From Spirochaetota bacterium (lineage in GTDB: Bacteria; Spirochaetota; B62-G9; DRHN01): 9,081 nt of DNA. This document shows positions 1 through 6,194 of this stretch, one piece after another; the stretch's first letter is position 1, and every line of letters starts with the position of its first letter. The translations under genes and the position numbers were made by a program. The notes beneath the pieces are model-generated. The model was not told where the DNA came from. It searched no databases and saw nothing but the letters and a program-made list of their open reading frames with translations. The DNA is taken from positions 1-9,081 of the forward strand of contig JAGLSF010000066.1 in assembly GCA_023136305.1 (NCBI GenBank), given 5' to 3'.

Positions 1-526
1 CACAGAGAGGTACCCAGAAACCGGCATCGGACCTATTTCCCATAATCAGGCCCTTCTCAGACACCCACTTTCCGAGCACAAGAACTATCAGTATAATGAA
101 AACTGACACCATCTGGAAGAAGGTCTTTATCTTACCGGAGTATTCCGTTTTCATCTCTTTCCCCTTCCTGATTGCCACTGTTCTCAAAATAGTAACAAAT
201 ATTTCCCGTAGAAGAATGAGAGCAACAAGCCAGGGGGGTATGCGAAGAAAGGGAAAGAACAGGAAACCAACAAAGGCACTTCCCACTAGAAGTTTGTCTG
301 CCAGTGGGTCGGCGAACTCGCCGAATCGTGTGTGAAGGGCACGCCGACGGGCGATGAAGCCGTCAAAAAAATCACTCAGGGATGCCGCCGTAAAAATGAT
401 AAGCGCTGCGAGCAGTGATCGGAAGCTCTGCCCGAAAAGTGCGATGAGAAAGAAGGGTATGAGAATGATCCTGACGATAGTGATGATATTGGCAGGATTG
501 GCAAATGGCACCTCAGCGTCCTTCAT
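1..526 (-). CDS. pgsA: CDP-diacylglycerol--glycerol-3-phosphate 3-phosphatidyltransferase (3' end cut by window)
   Basis: This enzyme condenses CDP-diacylglycerol with glycerol-3-phosphate to give phosphatidylglycerophosphate, the committed step to phosphatidylglycerol and cardiolipin, in the inner membrane. The reverse-strand reading gives 175 residues before the window edge; E. coli PgsA is 182, so only a little is missing. The full CDP-alcohol phosphatidyltransferase signature D-x2-DG-x2-AR-x8-G-x3-D-x3-D is present: D52, D55, G56, A59, R60, G69, D73, D77. Hydrophobic segments lie at about 14-31, 37-50, 80-92, 98-117 and 138-152. The stretch LREIF near 106-110 followed by GKIKT at 131-135 also matches the PgsA family rather than phosphatidylserine synthase. 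The start is the ATG at 526. Its ribosome binding site is weak (GAGAGA touching the ATG), and a TATATT hexamer lies only 7 bases upstream (534-539). The gene is divergent from the aldo/keto reductase. Confidence 0.93.
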   Translation of the reverse strand, partial: MKDAEVPFANPANIITIVRIILIPFFLIALFGQSFRSLLAALIIFTAASLSDFFDGFIARRRALHTRFGEFADPLADKLLVGSAFVGFLFFPFLRIPPWLVALILLREIFVTILRTVAIRKGKEMKTEYSGKIKTFFQMVSVFIILIVLVLGKWVSEKGLIMGNRSDAGFWVPLC

Positions 527-533
527 TCTCTCA

Positions 534-563
534 AATATACTGTCATTTCAATCAAGTCTGCAA
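534..563 (-). promoter_or_regulatory. possible pgsA promoter (weak)
   Basis: On the minus strand TTGCAG (558-563) lies 18 bases from TATATT (534-539). The -10 matches the sigma-70 consensus at 5 of 6 bases but the -35 at only 3 of 6. If used, transcription would begin at or within a base or two of the pgsA ATG at 526, so this is either a leaderless arrangement or a chance AT-rich match. The true promoter may lie elsewhere. Confidence 0.2.
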
Positions 564-573
564 CGGAAAACCA

Positions 574-603
574 TTGACAGGGCCTTTGCCCAGTCGTTAA
601 AGT
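574..603 (+). promoter_or_regulatory. candidate sigma-70 promoter for the aldo/keto reductase gene
   Basis: A perfect TTGACA (574-579) is followed after 18 bases by TAAAGT (598-603, 4 of 6 matches to TATAAT). The predicted transcription start is near 610, about 20 bases before the ATG at 630. This leaves room for the strong AAAGGAGGG ribosome binding site at 616-624, which is 5 bases from the ATG. The only other gene nearby is the divergent pgsA, so a promoter is expected in this 103-base gap. Confidence 0.5.
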
Positions 604-629
604 AACACTGAGATGAAAGGAGGGCGTTT

Positions 630-1601
630 ATGAAATACAGGATTTTTGGAAGAACCGGGTGGAAGGTGAGTGAAATAGGATACGGCATGTGGGGCCTTGC
701 CTCATGGACCGGATCCGAAGAAAAGGAAGTGGATGCATCACTGGACCTTGCCGTTGAACTGGGGTGTAATTTTTTTGATACAGCATGGGCTTACAGCGAA
801 GGCTTGAGTGAAACAATTGCAAACAGGATGCTCAAGAGGCACGCTGACAAGCAATTATACGTTGCCACGAAGATACCGCCCAAGAACTTTATCTGGCCTT
901 CAAAGAGAGAGTTCACCCTTGACGCATGCTTTCCTCCGGACCATATAGTCGAGTATACCGAAAAGAGCCTTAAAAACCTTGGTGTTGATACGATTGACCT
1001 TCAACAGTTCCATGTCTGGGAGGACGGCTGGGCTGAGGACGAGCGATGGCAGGAAGCTGTTTCAAGACTGAAAGAACAGGGAAAAATCCGAGCGGTGGGC
1101 GTGAGTGTGAATCGCTGGGAACAGAACAACTGCCTGCAGACACTCAAGACAGGTCACATAGACGCAGTGCAGGTCATCTATAACATCTTTGATCAGGCCC
1201 CTGAGGACCAGCTCTTCCCGCTCTGCAAAGAGATGGATATCGGGATTATTGCCCGCGTTCCTTTCGATGAGGGTACACTGACCGGAAACCTGACAAAGGA
1301 CACCACGTGGCCCGAAGATGACTGGAGGAGCACCTACTTCGTTCCCGAGAACCTCGAATCGAGCGTGGAGCATGCTGACAGCCTGCGTCCTCTCGTTCCA
1401 AATGGAATGACCATGGCGGAGATGGCGCTCCGGTTCATACTCTGCAACGAAACCGTCAGCACGATCATACCCGGCATGCGGAAAGCACAGCATGCCAGAC
1501 AGAACATCGGCACCAGTGACGGCAATGGGCTTACCAAAGACCTCCTTGCAGAATTAAAGAAACATCGGTGGGACAGAGAACCTACCTGGTGGTCGCAGTA
1601 G
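630..1601 (+). CDS. aldo/keto reductase family oxidoreductase
   Basis: This is a 323-residue cytoplasmic NAD(P)H-dependent oxidoreductase of the aldo/keto reductase superfamily, a single TIM-barrel domain of about the usual length. The N-terminal strand has the family pattern GRTGWKVSEIGYG (residues 8-20). The catalytic tetrad can be assigned as D50 and Y55 (FFDTAWAYSEG), K81 (VATKIP) and H128 (LQQFH). The later barrel contains GKIRAVGVSV (151-160) and the cofactor-binding end TIIPGMRK (278-285), typical of the class that includes YajO, YdjG and related enzymes. The substrate cannot be deduced. The ATG at 630 has an excellent ribosome binding site, AAAGGAGGG with 5-base spacing. It is transcribed alone: divergent from pgsA and convergent with the HDOD gene. 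Family assignment is secure; the physiological role is not. Confidence 0.93.
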   Translation: MKYRIFGRTGWKVSEIGYGMWGLASWTGSEEKEVDASLDLAVELGCNFFDTAWAYSEGLSETIANRMLKRHADKQLYVATKIPPKNFIWPSKREFTLDACFPPDHIVEYTEKSLKNLGVDTIDLQQFHVWEDGWAEDERWQEAVSRLKEQGKIRAVGVSVNRWEQNNCLQTLKTGHIDAVQVIYNIFDQAPEDQLFPLCKEMDIGIIARVPFDEGTLTGNLTKDTTWPEDDWRSTYFVPENLESSVEHADSLRPLVPNGMTMAEMALRFILCNETVSTIIPGMRKAQHARQNIGTSDGNGLTKDLLAELKKHRWDREPTWWSQ

Positions 1602-1655
1602 TCTCCGGTAGGCAGGAGGAAGGGTTCCTTCTGAGAAATAAAAGGAGAAGGGACT

Positions 1656-1673
1656 TAGAAAGCTGAGTTTCTA
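1656..1673. terminator. possible weak bidirectional terminator hairpin between convergent genes
   Basis: A perfect inverted repeat TAGAAA / TTTCTA with a 6-base loop spans 1656-1673 and includes the stop codon of the HDOD gene (1671-1673). A second small hairpin, GAAGG-GTT-CCTTC, lies at 1619-1631. Neither stem is followed by a clean T run; on the minus strand the sequence after the first stem is only moderately T-rich. The position between two convergent genes is what makes termination likely here. Confidence 0.3.
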
Positions 1674-2546
1674 GAGGGCCAGATTGAGCAGCTCTTCAGA
1701 TTTACTCAGATCCTTGGAAAGATCAGCAATGATCGGCTCCATGTCATCTTTCGTCAGGGGCAGTCGACGAAAAAGTGCCTTCTCAAGTTTTGGTTGATGC
1801 TTCGAGCCGTCGCCGCTGTGGCCGAACTTACCGACCTTTATACTCATGTCCGCGAGCCGAATGATGTCGATAAAGGGGTCCTGTGAAAGTGAGAGGCCGC
1901 TGCGCTTCTCGACCTCATGGTGATGATGTTTGATTCCCGCAATGACGTGCAGGGGCAATATCCAGGCTCTAGCCATCCATTCACCAACCATGGTATGGTC
2001 GACATCGAACAGCTCATGCTCGGCATCGATATAGGAGATCCCCTCATTTTCTGCTTTTTGAATAATTGCTTCAAACTCCTCATGCATGAAACCATCAAGG
2101 AAAACCTTACCGAGATCGTGCAGCAGCCCGGATGTGAAGATATCATCCACCAGGAGGAAGTTGCACTCCCTTGCAAGCTTCTGGCTCAGAATACCCACAG
2201 CGATGGAGTGCACCCAGAACTTGCGCCTGTCAAAACTCCTTTTCTTGAGATTCTTCAACGTGTCAAAGACTGAAAGCGTCATAACGATATAGTATATGTT
2301 ACGGTAACCCAGCAGCGCTATTGCTCGGTTTATATTGCTGACCTTCTGGGGCAAACCATAGTGTGCCGAGTTGACGAGTTTGAGCACCTTTGCGGTTATA
2401 CTCTGGTCCTTTTCAATGATTTTTGAAAGGTCCGAAACACTCGATTTTGGGTCATGAAGTATCGCGTTGATCTTGTTTGCAACGAGCGGCAATGTCGGCA
2501 GTTCACGAATCTTCTCGATCGTCTTCTTGATTTTACTCAGTTTCAT
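1671..2546 (-). CDS. HDOD domain signalling protein
   Basis: This 291-residue soluble protein is almost wholly an HDOD domain, an output or regulatory relative of the HD phosphohydrolases found in bacterial signal transduction. The family hallmarks are IRELPTLP (13-20), then LSKIIEKDQSITAKVLKLVNS (40-60) and the segment NINRAIALLGYRNI (71-84). The metal-binding pattern of HD enzymes looks intact: H113, H143-D144 within LLHDLGK, H184 (DVDHTMVGEW), a run of four histidines at 207-210, and D233. No receiver, GGDEF or membrane segment is attached. The ATG at 2546 has GAGGG (2553-2557) 6 bases upstream. It follows the phosphatase gene by 36 bases on the same strand, so the two are probably one operon and one pathway, possibly with the phosphatase as upstream sensor. 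Whether it hydrolyses anything or only binds partners cannot be told from sequence. Confidence 0.92.
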   Translation of the reverse strand: MKLSKIKKTIEKIRELPTLPLVANKINAILHDPKSSVSDLSKIIEKDQSITAKVLKLVNSAHYGLPQKVSNINRAIALLGYRNIYYIVMTLSVFDTLKNLKKRSFDRRKFWVHSIAVGILSQKLARECNFLLVDDIFTSGLLHDLGKVFLDGFMHEEFEAIIQKAENEGISYIDAEHELFDVDHTMVGEWMARAWILPLHVIAGIKHHHHEVEKRSGLSLSQDPFIDIIRLADMSIKVGKFGHSGDGSKHQPKLEKALFRRLPLTKDDMEPIIADLSKDLSKSEELLNLAL

Positions 2547-2582
2547 GTTCTACCCTCTTGTTGGTGAGCTTTGACAGGTAGC

Positions 2583-3860
2583 TCACTTTGACTTGTATTC
2601 CACTGCAGCAATAGCAAGATCATCGTAAAAGATACTCTTCTTCATGAAATTTTTTACCTGGTCTATTATATTTTCGATTACGCAATCAATCGGTTCGTCG
2701 CTGCAGTCCTGAAAGCACTCGAGGAGCCTCTTCTCACCGAACTGTTCTCCCCTCTCGTCGGAATAGGCCTCGATGATCCCATCGGTAAACACCATGAATC
2801 GATCACCTTTTTGCATCTCTACGACCTTGTCCATGTACTCAGCCTGATCGAACATACCAATGAAGAAGCCCTCCGATGAAAGGAGTTCAATCGTTCTGCT
2901 CTTTCTGTGCAGGAATAGAGGTTTCGGATGACCTGCGCCGCAGTAGGTCACTCTGTTTTTAGGAGGATCGATGACAGCGTAAAACACCGTCACAAAATCC
3001 CCTGTCTGTATTACCTCGCAGTACTCCTCGTTCAGTTTCGTCAATACCGATGCCGGTGAATGCAGCATTTGTGCATAGTTGAGGAAGGATATTTTCAGCA
3101 TTGCGGCTATGAAAGCCGAAGAAACGCCGTGTCCTGACACATCTGCGATAATCAGGCCTTTTTTCCCATCTCCCAGGTCCATGACATCATAGTAGTCACC
3201 ACCCACAAACTGCATCGGTTCATAGTGAAATGCGAATTGCAGATATCGGTCATCAGGTAATTTGTGTGGAACCAGCGATTTTTGCAGGGCAGCAGCCAGC
3301 TCGAGTTCGTTGGTGAGTGTAAGGTTTATCTTTTCCAGCTCCCCCTTGGTTCTCTCGAGCTTTTTCAGCGCATTTGCGAGAGCAAGAGTTTTGTCCTTAC
3401 CGTTTTTAGCCTTGCCGGTGAGTTCTTTTTCCTCTTCCAGCTCACGTACACGGGAGTGCAGCGACTCGACCTGCTCCCTGTAATTCTCGATCTCACTCAG
3501 GTCTTTGCCGATAACCATTATTTCCCTGTTCTCTGAGCTGCTGCTGACGGGGATAAATGAGAGAAGGAAGGTGTATTTTCTCTCAGAGCTGTGCTGAGTT
3601 CGGGCAATGACCGTCTGTATCACTTCCGATTCGAAGAGGGAAGACAGCGATAATTCTATACCTTCAAAGAGTGACTCTATGTTCCTACCTGCTATTGTTT
3701 CAGGAAAATAGGACTCAACCTTCATATTGGTTTCCAGGATATCACCGTCTTCAGTAAGGACGAGCACTATTTCATCGGTGTACCTGAAAAGCCTCTGATA
3801 TATCCTCAGTAAACGTTTATCCTGCTGTTCGATCTTTCTCGCCATAGCACCCCAGGTCAA
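2583..3860 (-). CDS. PAS-domain PP2C-type serine phosphatase (SpoIIE/RsbU-like)
   Basis: This 425-residue cytoplasmic protein probably dephosphorylates serine or threonine on a partner, classically an anti-sigma-factor antagonist. Order of parts: a PAS-like sensor at about 20-122 (RYTDEIVLVLTEDGDILETN, later FIPVSSSSENREIMVIGKDLSE); a charged coiled coil at about 125-182; a linker helix with the family motif NELELAAALQKSLVP (184-198); and the phosphatase core at about 205-425. The metal-binding motifs are complete: GGDYYD (220-225), ADVSGHG (239-245), FTDGIIEA (358-365) and YDDLAI (412-417). There is no transmembrane segment, so the signal should be cytosolic or come through the PAS ligand. 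The start is uncertain. TTG at 3860 has AGGG 5 bases upstream; ATG at 3845 (residue 6) has GGGG 4 bases upstream. No anti-sigma factor or STAS protein gene is adjacent; the HDOD gene follows. Confidence 0.93.
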   Translation of the reverse strand: MTWGAMARKIEQQDKRLLRIYQRLFRYTDEIVLVLTEDGDILETNMKVESYFPETIAGRNIESLFEGIELSLSSLFESEVIQTVIARTQHSSERKYTFLLSFIPVSSSSENREIMVIGKDLSEIENYREQVESLHSRVRELEEEKELTGKAKNGKDKTLALANALKKLERTKGELEKINLTLTNELELAAALQKSLVPHKLPDDRYLQFAFHYEPMQFVGGDYYDVMDLGDGKKGLIIADVSGHGVSSAFIAAMLKISFLNYAQMLHSPASVLTKLNEEYCEVIQTGDFVTVFYAVIDPPKNRVTYCGAGHPKPLFLHRKSRTIELLSSEGFFIGMFDQAEYMDKVVEMQKGDRFMVFTDGIIEAYSDERGEQFGEKRLLECFQDCSDEPIDCVIENIIDQVKNFMKKSIFYDDLAIAAVEYKSK

Positions 3861-3880
3861 TTTTACCCTATCTTCGACAT

Positions 3881-3957
3881 TGTTGTATAGTTTACTTGAA
3901 CGCTGACATTTTCGGGTAACTCCTATCCCTATATCTATTATGCTTTGACATACAACA
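3881..3957. repeat. 8-bp inverted repeat pair spanning the divergent ptsI / phosphatase intergenic region
   Basis: TGTTGTAT at 3881-3888 and its exact reverse complement ATACAACA at 3950-3957 are separated by 61 bases. The right copy overlaps the last base of the ptsI -35 hexamer and its spacer. The left copy lies about 20 bases upstream of the phosphatase start codon. Such placement would suit operator half-sites or a looped regulatory structure, but an 8-bp match over 77 bases can also arise by chance. Confidence 0.3.
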
Positions 3958-3972
3958 GATTTCCTTTAAAAT
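3945..3972 (+). promoter_or_regulatory. candidate sigma-70 promoter for ptsI
   Basis: A perfect TTGACA (3945-3950) is followed after 16 bases by TAAAAT (3967-3972, 5 of 6 matches to TATAAT). The predicted transcription start is near 3979, giving a leader of about 30 bases before the GTG at 4010. It is the best promoter match in this 149-base divergent intergenic region. Confidence 0.6.
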
Positions 3973-4009
3973 TGAGAAACCAGGTGTATTTTTTCGGAGA
4001 TTTCCCATC

Positions 4010-5785
4010 GTGACAAAGTCTATTAGACATGTGCGCACACTTCGCGGAGACGGTGTCGTTGACGGTATCGAGCTCGACAAGGCAATCGTGAGCGACCCGG
4101 GTAAGATAACGGTCCCGAAGTATCATGTTCGACCGAGTGCGCTGCACAACGAGCTCAGACGTTACAGGCACGCACTACGGGCCGTCAGAAAGAAACTGTT
4201 GGATGACCAGCAGCGCATTCTCAGTGATCTGGGTACCGATGAAGCTGACATCCTGAAGAGCCACATCATGATCACACAGGACCCCTTCTTCACCGACGAG
4301 GTATCATCAACCATCACCGGAAAAAAGAGAAACGCAGAATGGGTGGTGCTGGAGGGGCTGAACAAGTTTCTCGAGACCTTTAAAAACATTGACAACATCT
4401 TCTTCAAGGAGCGCGGTCGGGATATCGAAGATGTCTCCCTCAGAATCATAAGGACACTGAAGGGTGAAGAGGGTACTGATATCATCAAAGACCAGGAGGG
4501 TATACTCGTTGTCAATGAGCTTGTTCCATCCATGATTATGTATCTCGATACCAGTAAAATCAAAGGCATTGTTTCTGAAATAGGAAGCGAAACTTCTCAT
4601 GCCACAATCCTCGCGAAATCCCTCGGGATCCCCGTGATCATCAATGTCAAGGATATCGCCACCATCGTTGAAACAGGTGATCCCATTATTATAGACGGTA
4701 ATGTCGGGCAGGTCGTTCTTCATCCATCTGAACGGGTCATCAGCGAATATAAAAAGCTGCGGAAAGATTACAATGCACACCTCAGATCACTGGAGGCGGA
4801 CCACGATCTACCCGCCGTTACGCTCGACGATCACCGGATATCTCTCCGTGCAAATATAGAGTTCGTGCCCGGCGCTGACCTGGCACTTCGGTACGGCGCA
4901 GAGGGTATTGGCCTCTTCAGGACTGAGCTCCCCTTTCTTGTCAACAATCGCCTCCTGTCTGAAAAGGAGCAGTACAACATCTACATGTCACTTTCGAAGA
5001 TCTTCGGTGACAGACCGATAACCATTCGTACACTCGATATCGGCGGTGACAAGTTCTTCCCCATTCAGCAGTCTGCACCCCGGAGTGAACCGAATCCCTT
5101 TCTTGGACTCAGATCCATCAGGGTCTCACTCCATCGACCCGAGATATTCAAGGTTCAGATACGCGCCCTGCTCAGAGCGAGTGCCCATGGCAACCTGAGC
5201 ATACTGCTTCCCATGATATCGAGTTATGAGGAGATGGAGCGGGTTAAAGAGCTCATTGAGGGTGAAAAAAAATCCCTGCGCAAAAGAGGTATGCCCTTCG
5301 ATGAAAACATTCAGACCGGAATCATGATCGAGATACCATCCGCAGCGCTTGAAGCCGAGCACCTTATTGAGCTCTGCGATTTCTTCTCCATCGGTACAAA
5401 TGATCTCATCCAGTATACCCTCGCCGTTGACAGAACCAACGAAAACGTTGCATCATACTATCTTCCGGAAAGTCCGGCAGTTCTGCAGCTCATCGAGCTT
5501 TCAGCACGGATCGCAAAGGAGCACAACAAAATGTGTGCAGTATGCGGGGAGCTGGCGGGCAATCTGTTGTTTACACCATTTTTCCTGGGTGTGGGTATCA
5601 GTCAATTGAGCATGGAATCCATTCTGATACCTCAGGTCAAGGAGCTCATCAGGAAGATAACTCTTTCCGATTGTGTCGATGTAGCCAGAGAGTCACTGGC
5701 TTGTAAAAAGGTGGATCACATCAGGGAACTTTTTAAAGAATTCAACGCGCACTATAAGGAACAGGATGATACAGAATCATCCTGA
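4010..5785 (+). CDS. ptsI: phosphoenolpyruvate--protein phosphotransferase (PTS enzyme I)
   Basis: Enzyme I takes phosphate from phosphoenolpyruvate and passes it to HPr, the first step of the PTS, in the cytoplasm. The protein has 591 residues (E. coli 575) in the normal order. An N-terminal HPr-binding domain comes first. The phospho-histidine domain has active-site H197 in GSETSHATILAKSLGIP (192-208). The C-terminal PEP-binding barrel has R303 (GLFRTE), R340 (TIRTLDIGGDK), E441 (GIMIEIPSA), D465 in FFSIGTNDLIQYTLAVDR (458-475) and C512 (CGELAG). All catalytic positions are present, so it should be active. There is no N-terminal GAF domain, so this is not PtsP. The start is GTG at 4010, with GGAG at 3996-3999 a rather long 10 bases upstream. 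No HPr or EIIA gene is adjacent on either side. The stop overlaps the convergent zinc-ribbon gene by 9 bases. Confidence 0.96.
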   Translation: MTKSIRHVRTLRGDGVVDGIELDKAIVSDPGKITVPKYHVRPSALHNELRRYRHALRAVRKKLLDDQQRILSDLGTDEADILKSHIMITQDPFFTDEVSSTITGKKRNAEWVVLEGLNKFLETFKNIDNIFFKERGRDIEDVSLRIIRTLKGEEGTDIIKDQEGILVVNELVPSMIMYLDTSKIKGIVSEIGSETSHATILAKSLGIPVIINVKDIATIVETGDPIIIDGNVGQVVLHPSERVISEYKKLRKDYNAHLRSLEADHDLPAVTLDDHRISLRANIEFVPGADLALRYGAEGIGLFRTELPFLVNNRLLSEKEQYNIYMSLSKIFGDRPITIRTLDIGGDKFFPIQQSAPRSEPNPFLGLRSIRVSLHRPEIFKVQIRALLRASAHGNLSILLPMISSYEEMERVKELIEGEKKSLRKRGMPFDENIQTGIMIEIPSAALEAEHLIELCDFFSIGTNDLIQYTLAVDRTNENVASYYLPESPAVLQLIELSARIAKEHNKMCAVCGELAGNLLFTPFFLGVGISQLSMESILIPQVKELIRKITLSDCVDVARESLACKKVDHIRELFKEFNAHYKEQDDTESS

Positions 5786-5792
5786 CTGTTCC
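5758..5792. terminator. hairpin at overlapping convergent stop codons (likely bidirectional terminator)
   Basis: GGAACA (5758-5763) plus GGATGAT (5764-5770) pairs with ATCATCC (5776-5782) and TGTTCC (5787-5792), with a 5-base loop ACAGA and a 4-base bulge TGAC. This is a 13-bp interrupted stem, or alternatively a continuous 9-bp stem from 5762 to 5784. It lies inside the last codons of ptsI (+) and of the zinc-ribbon gene (-), covering both stop codons. No strong T run follows in either direction, so it may act as an RNA 3'-end stabiliser or a factor-assisted terminator rather than a classical intrinsic one. Confidence 0.5.
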
Positions 5793-6166
5793 TGTTCGTC
5801 ATCATCGCCGTAGAATTCATACTCCGGAAACTCGTGATAACATTCAGGGCATCGCCATTCGAGTGTCTCGAGAACCGAACCGCACTTCGGGCATCGAATC
5901 TGACCCGCTTTCTTTTCCTGCTGCCGCTGCTGCATCTCGTACATTTTGACGGACAGCTCCTTACCCTCGAGCTCAGCGCAGAGCTTCTTTGCCTCCTCTT
6001 CCGCTATGCGCCGCACTTCGATGGTATCGGTTTTCTGAAAGTGCTCCTTCAACTCTTCACGGTTCTGCTTCAAGTAAGATTCTACTTTCTCGATCACGAA
6101 GTCTTCCTGCTCATCATCGAAGATATCTGAGATCTCCACACTGAAGCTGTTCTTTTTTTTTGCCAT
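5777..6166 (-). CDS. small acidic zinc-ribbon protein of unknown function, downstream of tatC
   Basis: I do not recognise a named family. The 129-residue product begins with a lysine-rich stretch (MAKKK, coded partly by a run of nine A). A long charged, probably helical segment follows at about 18-88 (FDDEQEDFVIEKVESYLKQN, later EVRRIAEEEAKKL). Near the C-terminus is a zinc ribbon with two CxxC pairs: C92/C95 (RCPKCGSVLETLEW) and C106/C109 (RCPECYHEF). The tail DDDEQEQSG is acidic. No signal peptide or membrane segment is visible, so it should be cytoplasmic. Paired CxxC ribbons bind zinc and often mediate protein or nucleic-acid contact; the role here is unknown. The ATG at 6166 has AAAGGA (6173-6178) 6 bases upstream. 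It starts 28 bases after the tatC stop, so it is probably co-transcribed with tatC. Its stop overlaps that of ptsI. Confidence 0.82.
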   Translation of the reverse strand: MAKKKNSFSVEISDIFDDEQEDFVIEKVESYLKQNREELKEHFQKTDTIEVRRIAEEEAKKLCAELEGKELSVKMYEMQQRQQEKKAGQIRCPKCGSVLETLEWRCPECYHEFPEYEFYGDDDEQEQSG

Positions 6167-6194
6167 GGTTTATCCTTTCTAGTCTTGGGAGGAA

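Noticed and set aside
96..605. Two plus-strand frames (96-335 and 354-605) at the left edge
   Set aside because: They are antisense to the pgsA reading, which carries the complete CDP-alcohol phosphatidyltransferase signature.
1062..1493. Minus-strand frame of 143 codons inside the aldo/keto reductase gene
   Set aside because: Composition and lack of motifs indicate a shadow; the plus strand has a complete catalytic tetrad and a strong ribosome binding site.
4307..4780. Minus-strand frame of 157 codons inside ptsI
   Set aside because: It lies wholly within the conserved enzyme I coding region, with no ribosome binding site or family features.
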